The translations under genes were made by a program, and so were the position numbers. A stretch of 64,000 bases of DNA. It comes from Palaemon carinicauda (taxonomy: Eukaryota; Arthropoda; Malacostraca; Decapoda; Palaemonidae). Below the pieces are notes generated by a model. That model made no database searches, was not told the DNA's origin, and saw nothing but the letters and a program-made list of their open reading frames with translations. Where the stretch lies: NCBI RefSeq assembly GCF_036898095.1, contig NC_090768.1, positions 47,857,687 through 47,921,686 of the forward strand. Direction: 5' to 3'. Positions 39,913 to 51,719 of this stretch are shown here, piece by piece (within the stretch, counting starts at the first letter, position 1; every line of letters starts with the position of its first letter).

Positions 39913-41762
39913 TCACTGTTGTTGTGAAGGACCTGCTTCTTTCACCGCCTTGCCTCCCGCATCCTCGGCCTCTAGACTGACAGCCCCTTCCAGACCTAGC
40001 GATCTTCTTTTGAGCTCTGACAGGGAGAAATGTAGTGGTGGCTCTCTCATACACAGGGTTGAAGGTTGGAGACTGTGATACCGTGTATACTGCCTGGGGG
40101 ATGGCGGTAACTGAGGCTGTTGGGACAGGAAAGGATTTCCTTCCTTAAAACTGTCTTCTAGGCTTCTTGCCCTTAGGTTGAGGTCCTTCTCAAGGGTAAA
40201 TTTCCGCTTAGACGACACACCCCACTTTTCTATATGGCTCTTACTTTCCTAAGCCGCTTTGACCATGACTTCCTTGACCAATTTCTTGAGGAAGAGGTCT
40301 TTCCCCTAGATGTTGGAGTCAATCAGGACATGTTCTCTACATACTCTTCTGGCTAGGAAGAAAGTATGGAGATCTCTATGGAACATGACCAGGCGAGTCT
40401 TTGCCAAGACCAGGAAAAGATCAGATTTAGAATAGCTTCCAATTAGCATCTCCAGATAAGATTGGAAGATAAAGATGCAGATAGTCTCTCTTTGGCCTCC
40501 AATTCTTCCTTTAATAGGGATTTGGAAATTCTATGCAGTTTCTCATTAAACTTCTTGCCTCCGATATCTTTATCTAGTTTTCCAACAGTAAAAGTATGTT
40601 GGACATCTTCCCAACTGTTTGAATCATAAGGAAGGGCTGTGGAGACAGGTTTGCACTACTCTAGCACTGGCAATGGTCTACTCTCCACTACTGCTTTCTT
40701 TACACCCTCTAAGCTTTTAGAAGCAAAAGGAACGACAGTATCCTTGGGAGCTACAAAGGTGGCTTGCTTCCTGCCAAAACCAGAAAATTGGGTTTTAGTA
40801 AATTTGACAATTTTTAGCTCCTTAACCAAAAGAGACTGAGCCTTGATGTAGTCCAGGATGATCATTTCTAGGGATCGTATCATCCGTAATGGACACTTCC
40901 GAGTTAAGCCTTACATAGCAGTAAGGTTAACTATTAATCGAGGGGAAGAATTCCAAGTCAGAGACTGGCTTAGAACCCAAACCTCTCCGATGTGGAGGTA
41001 CCTTCACTTAAAGCCATATGCTCAGCATAACGCCAAGGGTTCTTAACTGTGCATTCTGGTAGGCTCGAAGCTGGTTGGTGGAGCCTTAGAAGTAGGTGCC
41101 TGTTGTGAAGCTCCTATTTCCGCCTCTATGGACACTCGAGCACGTTTATGTTTGGCATGTAAGTTTTCTATGAAAGCCTTCATAGATGACATAAATTCTA
41201 TTTGACCTGGATACAAAGATTTATCCGGCGTATGAACAGGGGTCTTGGGAACTGTACTCACCTGATGTACCTCCAGTGACTCCTCAGAGGCTTCCATGGT
41301 CAGCAGGATCCTTTCCCTCTCTGATGACTCAGAAGCTGTCGGCGTCTAGGCTTATTACTTCCAAAGCGTCCCGAACTTCATCATCCACATAATCTACTGG
41401 TACCGGTGGGAGGTGAACTGGTAACTGGTGACCAAAATAAGCAGTTACCTCAACCTTGGGAAAGAGGAGGTCCTTAAGTTCCATGGAAGGAAGATAAGGG
41501 GCACATTGATGAGAGCTCTTCTGGAAGCCTCTAACCCAGAGATTGTCTTCTGACTCCGTGTTTGCACATCTAGGGAAACGTCGGTTGTGTGGAAGCCAGT
41601 GTCTAGTAAGTCCTTGCAAACCTGGCAGTTGGTAGGTTCCCTGATTGCAAGAGACTCTTTGGAAACATGACAGTCCACATTTTTCTGGCAAGTCTTGTGG
41701 CCACAGGGCAATTACACTCGCCTGGTACAGGTTACCGTTGAACACTCCATTTCATCAGCAAC
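39913..41762 (-). pseudogene. DIRS F gag
   Basis: Begins after the acceptor at 41763 with a weakened Cys/His domain: MECSTVT, then CGHKTCQKNVDCH and TNCQVCKDLLDTGF in a shifted frame (41711-41445). This matches YGHKACRSHTPC and VCNICRTLVTEGF of I. WVRGFQKSSHQCAPYLPSME and LKDLLFPKVE follow in the other frame. Later pieces are 41297-41043 (coiled coil), 40883-40656 (KTQFSGFGRKQATFVAPKDT) and 40218-39913 (the Pro-rich C-terminal part). It is frameshifted many times. Confidence 0.72.
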
Positions 41763-41780
41763 CTGTAAAAAAGGAAAAAT
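41763..41780 (-). promoter_or_regulatory. Putative 3' splice site before gag (element F)
   Basis: On the minus strand TTTTTCCTTTTTTACAG precedes GTTGCTGATGAAATGG. It sits at the same position relative to gag as in C, D and I. Confidence 0.55.
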
Positions 41781-43319
41781 TTCAATGCGTACAAATTAAA
41801 AAATTTCCATTCTTAGACTAAGCATATAAAAAGAATTTTTACAGAATAACTATGCTTAAAAATAATCCTAGAAGAAACATTCCTATTATAATATGGCTAA
41901 AACTACAAAACAATGGAGACTCATGCCAAACAGCTTAGAAATCATTAAAGATTTATGAAAACTATCAATGACAGTGTGGTAGGAATGTGGAAGAAAGGGT
42001 CACATCAAAGGAACACCAGCATCTCCAAAATCCGTCTAAGCTGGTAAATTCATTTATCATACGGCCTCAGCTGGCAACTACTGCCACCAAAGCGGCAGTA
42101 GCTTGGTCTAAGGCAGCAGCTATTTCTGGCAACCGTGTCATAAACTGACCTATTAACCCCCCAGGCATGTCGACACTATGCGGCAGAGGCATTGTCAAGT
42201 GGACAAGAAGAGAGGGGTAAATCCCAAAGGGAAGGGTCCACAATCAAGGGGAGAGATACAGGAATGAAAGGCAGCGAATAAGGAAACCTGAAAAGACCTG
42301 GTTATTATCATTAACTCATGAAAGAGGGAGTTTTAGACCATAAAATAATGAGCCGTACAGGATGGCCAAGACTCCAAGAATTAGAAATTCAAAGGATATC
42401 CTGACAATCAGGCGGGATCCAATCGACCAACTTCAGAGGACAATATTCCTCAGATAGGGAAGAGAAGAAGAAGGAGCAGATGACCAGTCTAAGGCTGCAG
42501 CTAAGGTGGCAGAGGAAATGTCCCCATAGCCATCACACATCCAAGGCTAGAGGAACTCAAGGTGACAAGACTAGAAGTAGGGATAGAAAGCAACACTTCT
42601 GCCAAGATAGACTAACCAGGCAAAGGAGTCAAGACTACGCAGCAAGAGGTTTTATAGCTTACGATGAGAAGTTTCAGTCACAAAACAGGCAACTGCTAAG
42701 GTGGCAGAGGAGAACCCCAAGGGGTACCAACTCTCCACCTGGATAGGATTAGGCCATAGGAAAAAACAGTGCTGGCAAGCCTAGCCCACCTAACGGGTGA
42801 GGGAAAAACTCAAATGCTAGAGTAAGATGACTAGACAAGAGGAACTCTAGTTCCCCGTACAGTAAAGTTATGGCCTAACCAGGAAGGGGAAGGGGCAGAG
42901 AAACCACCCAAGAGTGATCTCTAAGGCAGCAGAGAGAGTTAATTCAGGGAAGGAAAAATCTCATCCACCTAGGGCCAGGCAAAATAGCCTACAAGTTATC
43001 CCATCTCAAAGTGGCAACGAACAGTACTTCTGTCGCCATGGAACTAGACAGAGATGGGAACAAAGTTCCACAGCAGGTAGATGCACTAGCAGGCATAAGG
43101 GGAAAGGGGGAGGGGGTGGTGATGGGAGACTCAGAAATTGGTAAGGCGGAAGGACAGGAAGGCCTAACTGCCACATTAGAACAAGAATGGTGTTCTAAGG
43201 GGTCTGCAGTGATAGGACACAGAAGACAAGTCCTCACAACCAGCCGTTAGCCTACCAAAAACAAAGGTAGCCTAAGGTAGTTGCTCACCGCCTATTAACC
43301 TACATGTAACATATGGCAG
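41781..43319. other. Unassigned; probably leader of DIRS F
   Basis: No supported gene. The word AAGGTGGCAGAGGA occurs near 42501 and 42698. Open frames on the plus strand (42480-42746, 42914-43144, 43011-43250) show no family resemblance and are purine-rich. It could hold the leader of F and the degraded gag of the gypsy element on its right. Confidence 0.35.
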
Positions 43320-45365
43320 TAAATCAGGAAATTAATATTTTCCTTGGTACTGGTGCAGATACCATTGTATTTGGAGTGCAGCATCTACAAGCATTGGGGA
43401 TCAATGTCAAGGAATTGTGGCTGCCGCCCCTGAATTGCAGTTGTTCTCCAATGCCGATGGATCACTGAAGACAGTGATGACATATGGTGACACGCTATCT
43501 CATAGAAGAGGTATAATGATGTCCTTACCTCTTTCCATACACTTACACTTGTTATGATGCCCTCCAACATCTAAGGATCATTCCTTGGACTTCCTGCACC
43601 AAATGCAAGATATGAAACCTAACAGGACTTCATCAGGAACCAGTCAGTCACCAGCCAGCCATGTTTTTGCAACTGAACCTAAAGCTGTCCCTCCATCCCC
43701 AGCCACTTCGTCCCCCAAAGAAGCCAGACAATACTATCTCAAGAATTATAGCGATGTGCTTATGACAAAGTAAGTTTCAACTTAAGCCAGTAACTGGTCC
43801 GCACATGTGCACTAATCTTAAAGGGGATGCAAAGCCCTTTCCTATTTACTCTCCACATCTAATACCACTAGCCTTTCAAGAGCATGTCAAGATTGAGTTG
43901 AAGGCAATGGTAGCACAAGGTATTATCAAACGTGTTGGGGATCAGCCATCACCATGGTGTCACCCTTTAGTGGTTGTAGCCAAACCTAGGTTTAAACAAA
44001 AACTCGCAGGGGCAAAGACCAGCGCACATCTCACTATCATCATTTAGTGCAATTAGAAGTATCGATCCTTCTTCAAAGTATTTCTCCACCATAGATATGG
44101 TGCATAGGTACTGGCAGATCTCATAACCCGAGGAGGACCAGGCCCTTACGACGTTCATCACGCCCTACGGTTGGTATTGCTTTCATTTTTTACCTAGGAT
44201 ATTTAGCACTTTTGGAGATGCTTATTGCAGGAGAGATGACAATGCTCTTCAAGACATTTAACATTGTGTAAAGGTGGTCGATGATAAATAAGCTTCCAAA
44301 CTAATTTTAAAACTTCATTTTAGATAAGCTTTCAAACTTCATTTTTAAATAATTGTATAAGATAGGGATTATTATTCTAACATAGGCAAGGTCAACAAGG
44401 AGAAAGTTCAAGCTATATAAGATCCCAAAACCAGAAAATCTGACAGACTTACAGTTATTCATTGGCCTTACTAACCATTCATTAGAATTTTCACCTGATC
44501 TTCGGGCTGCAGCAGATCCACTTCGACCACTGATGAGCCCCCAAGAGATCCTTCAAGTGGACAGCAGATCATGATGCTGCCTTTGCCACTATTAAAAAGG
44601 CTCTCTCAGCCACATGCGCTAGCTCATTTCAACCTAACGTGCCCTACCACACCACAAACAGATGCTTCTCACTTATACGGTTTATGATATGCCTTTCTAT
44701 AAACCAAGGGGAAGACCAATTCCATTTGGTCCAGCCTGGTTCAAGATTTTTGGCTGATGCAAAAACTAGATGGGTTACAACTGAGTTTGAATGTTTAGTG
44801 TCAGTCTGAGATATAACTAAATGTTATAGTATAGCAATACTGTCCGTGTTTGTAAGCCATGTCAAATACTGCAGCCAAGCCAACAACAGAAGCCACTGTT
44901 ATGCCTTTGAATCAGTGTCTGCTGATTTTTGCACTGTTGCTGGGAAATCTTTCCTGGTGTATGTTGACAGATTATCTGGATGGTCTGTAGTGCTCAAATT
45001 TGGTACTTATTGTGTCCCCGCCTATACATCATCATTCAAGCAGGAATAGCAGGAGAAAGCAGATAATTATGACTGCCATGTAGCATCACATTGTGAAGCA
45101 GCCAAAACATTGTATGACAGCTATGCACATTCTTTAGCACCACTCAAGCTTGATGATTATGTCTGTATTCAAGGCCTATCTCCAAGTGATGGGATAAGAC
45201 AGGTGTTATTATGGGCATTGACAAGTGGCAATTATACCATGTGAAGTCCTGTTCAGGAAGAATATTATGGAGTAACTGATGTTGTCACTGCCATGAGTCA
45301 ACAACTGCATAGTGGCCCTCAAACAGAGTATCAATGTTCACCTAGACACCACATGCGTTCATGAA
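43320..45365 (+). pseudogene. Ty3/gypsy pol remnant (PR, RT, RNase H, integrase)
   Basis: Protease: INIFLGTGADTIVFG near 43335 (relatives begin DTGAD; here the Asp is Gly). RT: 43805-44047 with QEHVKIELKAMVAQGIIKRV and QPSPWCHPLVVVAKP, then near 44100 YWQIS, DQALTTFITPYG and STFGDAYCRRDDNALQD. RNase H: near 44645 PQTDASHLYG. Integrase: 44846-45049 FESVSADFCTVAGKSFLVYV then DRLSGWSVVLKFG. Near 45130-45250 is the C-terminal LKLDDYVCIQG block. Each part lies in a different frame with stops between, so it is long dead. No LTR is recognised. Confidence 0.85.
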
Positions 45366-46140
45366 GCTCTTTGAATGAAAAGGGGAAGGAAAAGTGATAG
45401 ATCATTATTACAATTATTTATTTATATGTATGATTATTATCATCACTATAAGTAACTGTATTTCTAATACTGTTTTTATTAGGCAGCATTGCAATCCGTC
45501 TCTCCTGCAGCCCACCACTGTTCCCAGCTCCTCTAGTCTATCTTATTTATATTAATTAGTTTCACTTATTGCGGTATTTTATATGGCTTAAGAACTTATG
45601 AAAGTGTTTCAGTGAAAACTTTTAATACTCATGTTCAACCATAACAAAAGAGTTGTTAGTCAACTGTCCTTTGGCCAAGACTCAGCAACAATTCTTGGAT
45701 TGTACAGAAGAAAAGAATAATTGGGGTTTTTACACATATCTCTACTATCTGTCCCATGCTTATTCAGGAGTAAAGGTGAGAGCAAACCAAGGGTTGGGGC
45801 TCGCAAATTGACCGGTGACAGAGGCAATGTGCAAATAGCTAGTAGGCCACCAAAAGGTGAATGCTCAAAGTTATATGATTAAGTGCAACCACTAGATCGG
45901 CCTCCTGCCTGCAGCGCTCAAAATTGACAAACTTGACCCATTTGAAAGTAATTTGAATTTTTTCTAACTATACAAACAGAGGACGAAGAAAATAAAAAAA
46001 ATTTACACACTAAGCTGTTCACAATAGCAAGCATCACTTAGAATGCCACCATTATGCAATCATCTTTTGGAATATTACCACATATGCTTGTGATACAAAA
46101 ATTGTTTGGAACGATACCTCTCCTGGGAGAGTGATCTACT
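45366..46140. other. No gene seen
   Basis: AT-rich, low-information sequence after the gypsy remnant. It may contain the decayed 3' LTR. Nothing else can be supported. Confidence 0.4.
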
Positions 46141-46146
46141 AGGCAG

Positions 46147-46263
46147 ATGAGAGGATGTGCGATCAATCATGACCAAGTGAGAGGATGTGCAATCAATTGT
46201 GACCAGGTGAGAGGATGTGTGATCGATCGCAAGTAGGTAAGAGGATGTGCGACTGATCGCGAG

Positions 46264-46267
<4 letters not shown>
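46147..46267. repeat. 30 bp tandem repeat, four copies
   Basis: GAGGATGTG recurs at 46151, 46181, 46211 and 46241, exact 30 bp period. Units differ by a few substitutions. Confidence 0.93.

Positions 46268-46339
<72 letters not shown>
46266..46339. repeat. (GA)n microsatellite
   Basis: A run of about 36 GA units adjoining the 30 bp repeats. Confidence 0.97.
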
Positions 46340-46341
<2 letters not shown>

Positions 46342-46389
46342 CTATTCCAAGTATTTGCTATATTGTATGTAAAGAAATTGCCACATTTG

Positions 46390-46920
46390 AATTTTATCTA
46401 TTACTTCTGGGCTGATTTGTGGTAAGCGTGAATAGACTGTAATCTATATTTGCTATTCCTTTAATAATTTTGAATACCCCTATTAACTGTTCCCTTAGTC
46501 GTCGAGTTTGTAGATCAAATAAGTTCAAACATTCCATCCTTTGTCTATATCCAAATTGCCTTAGTGTTGGAATTAGTTTGGTGGCCCTAGCTTGCACTGC
46601 TTCCAGTCTATCTATATCCTGAATACTTGGAGCCCAGAATTGGATTCTGTATTCTAAATTGGTTCTTACTAGTGATGTGTACAGCTGTAGTACAGTGTCT
46701 TTGTTTCTGTAATTGAAGTGTCTCTTTATGTAACCTATTAGTTTTGTGCTTTCTTTTCAGCTTTTATACTCTGATTGGTGAACTTTAAATCCTTGCTGAT
46801 AATAATACCGAGATCTTCCTCCTGGTCCACACTTTCCATTTCATTACCCAGCAGTGATTAATCTGATTGTGGGTAACTATAACCTATGTGCATGACTTTA
46901 CATCTCCCACAGTTGAAAGG
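46390..46920 (-). pseudogene. CR1-like LINE ORF2 C-terminus
   Basis: 46597-46394 gives QARATKLIPTLRQFGYRQRM, ECLNLFDLQTRRLREQLIGV and FKIIKGIANID, the conserved end of CR1/RTE-type RT proteins. Upstream on the minus strand CKVMHIGYSYPQSD, EEDLGIIISKDLKFTNQSI, LQLYTSLVRTNLEYRIQFW and APSIQDIDRLEAVQ follow the thumb, with stops and one shift. The palm is absent. Confidence 0.83.
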
Positions 46921-46924
46921 CATT

Positions 46925-46925
<1 letters not shown>

Positions 46926-46966
<41 letters not shown>
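46926..46966. repeat. (GA)n microsatellite
   Basis: About 20 GA units at the 5' break of the CR1-like fragment. Confidence 0.95.
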
Positions 46967-46969
<3 letters not shown>

Positions 46970-47879
46970 AAATTCTATCAGGGATAACTGATAATTGTTG
47001 GCGTAAGAAACTACATTACGCTGGCTGGGTGGTTGGTAGGGGATCACCCAGAGGAGAAACTCGACGTCAATAAGACACGACACGGGAAACTGGAGAGGTC
47101 TACTGGATAGACCTGCCGGGCATAATCACAACATGCATGCATTCACGCTTGAGTGTATGTTGTGCATGTTGGGACATATTTTGCTCATCATCACAGGGAT
47201 CTTTCAGTGGGAAACACATCCTGGAAGACATGCTAATATTACGCATGTCTACTCCACAGGGGCGAGTGTGCTCACTTGTTAAGCACGCTCAAGAATCCTA
47301 AGCTGACTGCAAAGTCCGGCAAGCAGCATTCCAATCCAGTCATGGACCACTGACTCAACAGCATTCACTCAAAGACCAATTGATCACGAACACGTATATC
47401 CAAAGAAGGATGTAGTATTCCTTCAGGAAGAAACTTCTTCCTCCCGATAGTTTCCTTCCGATTTTGGAGAAGTCTGACTCAAGGGTGGCATACTGGCCAG
47501 CCATTCAAGATGTGGGAGTACCAAGTCACTGCTAGCATCATTACTGGGAATAAGTGTCCAAGAGTAAAGAAGAAAATATATTGGAAAGCAATCAACCGCC
47601 ACCATCTCTAGCCAGTGGAAGAATGTCTGTTCTCTGGATGACTGCTATCAGTGGCTGATCAGTGAGCATGAAGAGGGGCGGTTCTTACCCGCTCGCAGCC
47701 AATAACTATAGACCACCTGTTTACACCTTGTTATAAAAGTTATCTGCTGTGTTCTCAAGCTTTGTTGTCATTTCACCTACTTAAAGGACAAAGGTTTGTA
47801 TTTGTATTGGAAGACCGTCTTGAGGGTCAGGTCCAGGTCTAAAGTTAAACTCAACGGTTAGCAGGGAGATTCTTTCATA
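46967..47879. other. No gene seen
   Basis: Mixed unique-looking sequence. Open frames are short and unlike known families. Confidence 0.4.
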
Positions 47880-49500
47880 GCACGGAGGACCCTAACCATG
47901 ATCTAAGGAGGTGGTCTAATCTCTGGCTGAGGGCAAGATAACTCAAAGTTCCACATGAGCATAGGCAATTCTGCCAAAGAGGAAATAGGAAACCTTTTCA
48001 GTCTGGAGATCTGGAGATCTGGCAGTTTTTCCTCTAAGATGTAAAATAAAAATTCAGCAATCACAGAAATAGTGGCTCCAAGAGGCAAGACACCCCTTCC
48101 ACAACACCAACTACAAAAGATGACCCACTTTGCCATAGACAGCAACAGAGGGCTTCCTGAGGTCCCTAGACATTCTTTTCGTCACTTGTGACAAAAAACC
48201 AATCTGAGTGAGGAGATGCTGGATAACCTAGTGTGGTCGCAGGGTTGCGACTATATATCTTCGAGTCGATTGATGAAGGAGGTTGTGTAAGGGGAGCAAC
48301 TTTCTTAGAACTCCGTCAGCAGCAGCAGAAGGTCCGGGTACCACTCTGTGTGCTTCCATAGCAGAGCTATGAGTGTTTTAGTTAAGTTGGATGAGGATCT
48401 CATTTTGTTGAGCCTTCAGATTAGATCAAATAGGAAAAACACATAAGCATCCATGGATGTTGGAAAGAGTCCTGACATGATGCCTGTGGATCCAGAACTG
48501 GCGAGCAGATTATTGACAGTTTGTGATTTAGGGATGTCGCAACCAGGTCTATTAGAGGCCAACTCCCCAGAGGCAGGAATTTGTTCGCTATTCGAGGAGC
48601 CAAAGACCATTCACATCGAACAATCTGCATTTCAGCTCAGGTTGCCCGCAAATATGTTTTTCTTACCTAGGATAAACAGAGCTGAAAGTGAGACCTGCTT
48701 GTCCTCTATCCACCTCAGAATCTTGATAGCTAGATGGCAGAGCTGTAGCAAGAATGTACCTCCCTGTTTGTTCAAGTAAGCCACCACGGTAGTGTTGTCG
48801 CTCAACAGCACTACAGAGTGACAAGTAAGATATTGGAATTTTTGAAAGGAGAGAGAGGCAGCCTTCAATTCTAGGAGGTTTATGTGGCATTACCGATTGA
48901 GATTGGACCATAGCCCAGAGGCACTGTGATGAAGCAGGTGAGCACCCCATCATTCCTTTGATGCATCGGTGAGGAGCATCATGGACTGGAGGGGGGGGGA
49001 GGGAAAGAAAGTGGACACCTTGACGACAGTTGGAGTCTTGCTTCCACCAACTCTAGTCTTTCCTGTGATTGGTTTCTATTGGAACTGGTTTCCTCAGATG
49101 ATCCCAGCTTTGGGATCGGCTGGTCTTCAGTTACCACTGAAGTGACTGCATGCAGAGGTGACCATTGGGGACTAAGCATTCCAAGCAAGGTAGTTGCTGC
49201 CACTGATGGGCTTGCAGCAATCTCTGCAATAGATAAGGAAGAGCGACTTCTTCGAACCTTTCGATTTTACTCTGAGATGGAAAGACCTTTCCTAATCGAG
49301 TATCAATGTGCATTCCCGGGTACTGTAGAGTATACCAAATCCTGTTTGGGCTGTAGAGATGACCTCAGAAAATTTACCATGATGACCAGATCTTACAAAA
49401 CTCAAGAAGCATGTCTCAGTGTGTAAGAAGGGTCTCCATCGACTCTACCAGAATCAACCAGTCGCCCCGATAGTTGTGGAGATGGAGGTGGTTCCCACTA
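47880..49500 (-). pseudogene. DIRS family 1 remnant (RT to YR), minus strand
   Basis: In order on the minus strand: RT palm near 49460 with YRGDWLILVES where B has YLDDWLILADS; RT end 49313-49131; RNase H 48868-48632 (VVLLSDNTTVVAYLNKQGGT, SALFILGKKNIFAGNLS); MT-like 48630-48421; YR N-part 48145-47903 (AKWVIFCSWCCGRGVLPLGA, FELSCPQPEIRPPP). The YR catalytic half is missing. Frameshifts throughout. It ends abruptly at the hairpin 49487-49528. Confidence 0.82.
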
Positions 49501-49528
49501 ACAGGAGAACCTGTTAGTGGGAACCACC
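49487..49528. repeat. Perfect 19 bp inverted repeat, 4 nt loop
   Basis: GGTGGTTCCCACTAACAGG, loop AGAA, then its exact complement. It sits at the junction of the two head-to-head family 1 pieces. Confidence 0.96.
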
Positions 49529-51165
49529 CTTCAGCCTCCTCCCCAACAATTCCTTCTGTTTTCAGATGCTTCTTAACAAAGGTAGGGCACTCACCTAGGA
49601 GGGGAGCAAACCTTGGGCCTATGATAGGGAGAGGACAAGACATTTCACATCAATTTCCAGGAAATAAAAGCAGCACAATTAGCATTATTCAACTCTGCAT
49701 AGACTCTAAGGCCTGATTCACACTATCGGTCCCATCGCACTCCGCTCTCGCTCCAGTCACGGTCCGATTAAATATTGTTACATGATTTTAAATGCAAGCA
49801 TTCAAACTGGCGCTCCAGTCTGCTCTTGCTCCGGTCATGATGGAAAAAATCAATACACCAAATAACAGGCTATTGTTCACTGCATAAATATATTTCCTAG
49901 TATGTATCACAGAACAATATTCCTATATCATTATGCGCTTTCCTTATATTTACAATTTTGCCAAGACACTGATCGGACCGAAAGTGTAAAACCTGCGTAC
50001 CTAGACCGAACCGAGACTGGAGCGTGACCGGACCCATAGTGTGAATCAACCCTTAAAGGTCACTCGGTAGTGCTGATGAGTGACAACTCCACGGTAGTGA
50101 CCTATATCTCCAAACAAGGAGGCGCAGCCTCTCTTCTGGCAGTAGAGATACACAAATGGGAACAGACCAAAGCAATATCCCTCTCAGTGAGGTTTATCCC
50201 CGCGAAGAGGAAAGTCATTGCCGAACGTCTGAGTCGATCAAAGAACGACAGCTGATTCCGAATGGTCTTTGCTTCCTCTAGTGGTGAAGAGACTTTTGAC
50301 TTTGTGAGGTTCCCTGTCACTGGACATGTTCTCCACTCACCTCACCTGAATCCCAAACTTCTGGTGTGTTGCTCACCAGTCCCAGACCAAGCTGGGGTGA
50401 GGAAAGATGCCTTTAAGCATCTATGGGACAGACTAGACTTTAAGTAATTCTGTCGCTCCGTCCAACTCGACAGATCCTCAATAGAGTTTGAACATCCCAG
50501 AGAGTCAGAGCAACCCTATTAGCTTCCAAAGTTGCCAACAGCATAATGGTATCCAGACTTGCTGGAACTTCTCACCAAAGTTCCGAGAGAACTTCCAGAA
50601 TGGCCAAACCTACTAAGTCAACCACATATAAGAAAGTTCTACGACGCAATTTATTGCCTGTCACTTCATAGCTGGAGACTATCCAGCATCTCCTCCAGAA
50701 AAAAAGGCTTTTAGGGACCAACTGCAAAACAACTTTCCAGATCTCTCCAAAAGTCGTCCGGAGCAGTCTACCAGACCAAGCGGAAAACCTTCTGTGATTG
50801 GTGTTGTAAGGGGAATATTGTTTCATTCAAGCCATGTTTTCAAACTGAAAGGGCTTGTCCTCTCCTCTTCATAGGAACTCTAAGCTCTCATTCACAGTTT
50901 CGAGAACACTTGTCCTCCTCTAAAACTCAAACCCCCTTCTTGGGATGTAACAAAGGTTCTCATGTCTTTGAAAAATGCACCCTACGAACATATGCATAAA
51001 GCCTTAGACAGGGACCTTACCTTAAAACTATCTTTCTCCTTGTCATAGCTAGGAGTAAGTGAACTACATGGTCTACCTAATCTTAAGTCACATTCCAGAA
51101 GGTTGAAAAAAATTATCCCTATCATTTGAACCTGAATTTGTGGCGAAACAATTTTTCTTCACCCA
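49525..51165 (+). pseudogene. DIRS family 1 remnant (RNase H to YR), plus strand
   Basis: RNase H begins at about 49548 (LLFSDAS in one frame), continues with HINFQEIKAAQLALFNSA at 49650-49705, is broken by a MITE (49710-50052), and resumes with SVVLMSDNSTVVTYISKQGG and FIPAKRKVIAERLSR. The MT-like domain at 50262-50447 has PKLLVCCSPVPDQ and KDAFKHLWDRLDF. From about 50690 the YR region is readable in pieces (YQTKRKTFCDW-like, FEPEFVAKQ near 51130) with many stops. It ends at 51165. Confidence 0.82.
49710..50052. mobile_element. MITE with ~26 bp terminal inverted repeats
   Basis: Left end GGCCTGATTCACACTATCGG; right end, reversed, GGGTTGATTCACACTATGGG. Length 343 bp, no coding capacity. Flanks are TAA at left and TTA at right, so a clean target duplication is not shown. 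It splits a family 1 RNase H (LALFNSA before, SVVLMSD after). The superfamily is unassigned; a three-base AT-rich target would suit PIF/Harbinger. Confidence 0.82.
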
Positions 51166-51167
51166 AG

Positions 51168-51530
51168 GGGTTACAGTACTGCTGTGTAATTGTTCAGTGG
51201 CCACTTTCCTCTTGGTAAGGGTAAAAGGGACTCTAGCTATGGTAAGCAGCTCTTCTGGGAGAAGAATACACTAATATCAAACCACTGTTCGCTAGTCTTG
51301 GGTAGTCCCATAGTCTCTGTACCATGGTCTTCAACTGTCTTGGGTTAGAGTTCTCTTGCTTGAGGGTACACTAGGGAACACTACTCCATCTTATTTCTCT
51401 TCCTCTTGTTTTGTTAAATTTTTTATAGTTTATATAGGATATTTATTTCAATGTTACTGTTCTTAAAATATTTTATTTCTCCTTCTCTCCTTTCCTCACT
51501 GGACTATTTTCCCAGGTGGAGTTGAATACT
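51168..51530 (+). mobile_element. Second copy of the LINE-tailed non-autonomous element
   Basis: This matches 20990-21400 in reverse: GGTAAGCAGCTCTTCTGGGA, ACCATGGTCTTC, TTGCTTGAGGGTACAC and CTCACTGGACTATTTTCCC. It lacks the TAA tail. Confidence 0.78.
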
Positions 51531-51719
51531 ATGGCTGCATCGGCAGAATTCAATTTCTTGTCCAATTTCTCGATTCTACGGACAATTCTCTTTTCAAGGC
51601 TGCTACATTCAGCTAGCAAGGTGGCGAAGGTCATCAGGTGGGTGAAGGATACAATTCAGATTAAGGCTGGATGTAATTAATACAAGTACAAGTAATACTC
51701 GAAAATTACAACAGGTAAA
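51531..51719. other. No firm gene; possible Penelope-like 5' coding scrap
   Basis: A minus-strand frame reads FTHLMTFATLLAECSSLEKR then IVRRIEKLDKKL, which resembles the coiled-coil start of Penelope-like ORFs. If so, two Penelope copies were in tandem. Confidence 0.3.

Larger units (their letters stand above)
38565..41765 (-). mobile_element. DIRS element F (family 2), 3'-truncated
   Basis: A minus-strand DIRS with an acceptor-like site at 41763, gag, RT and half of RNase H. It is cut at about 38565 by the 5' end of the LINE. YR and repeats are not adjacent. Its leader probably extends right into 41766-43300. Confidence 0.8.

Noticed and set aside
43320..45365. Endogenous virus
   Set aside because: Protease-RT-RNase H-integrase order and motifs fit a Ty3/gypsy retrotransposon; no envelope-like frame is seen.
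46147..46267. CRISPR-like regular 30 bp repeats
   Set aside because: No spacers; units are directly adjacent and diverged, and the context is eukaryotic.
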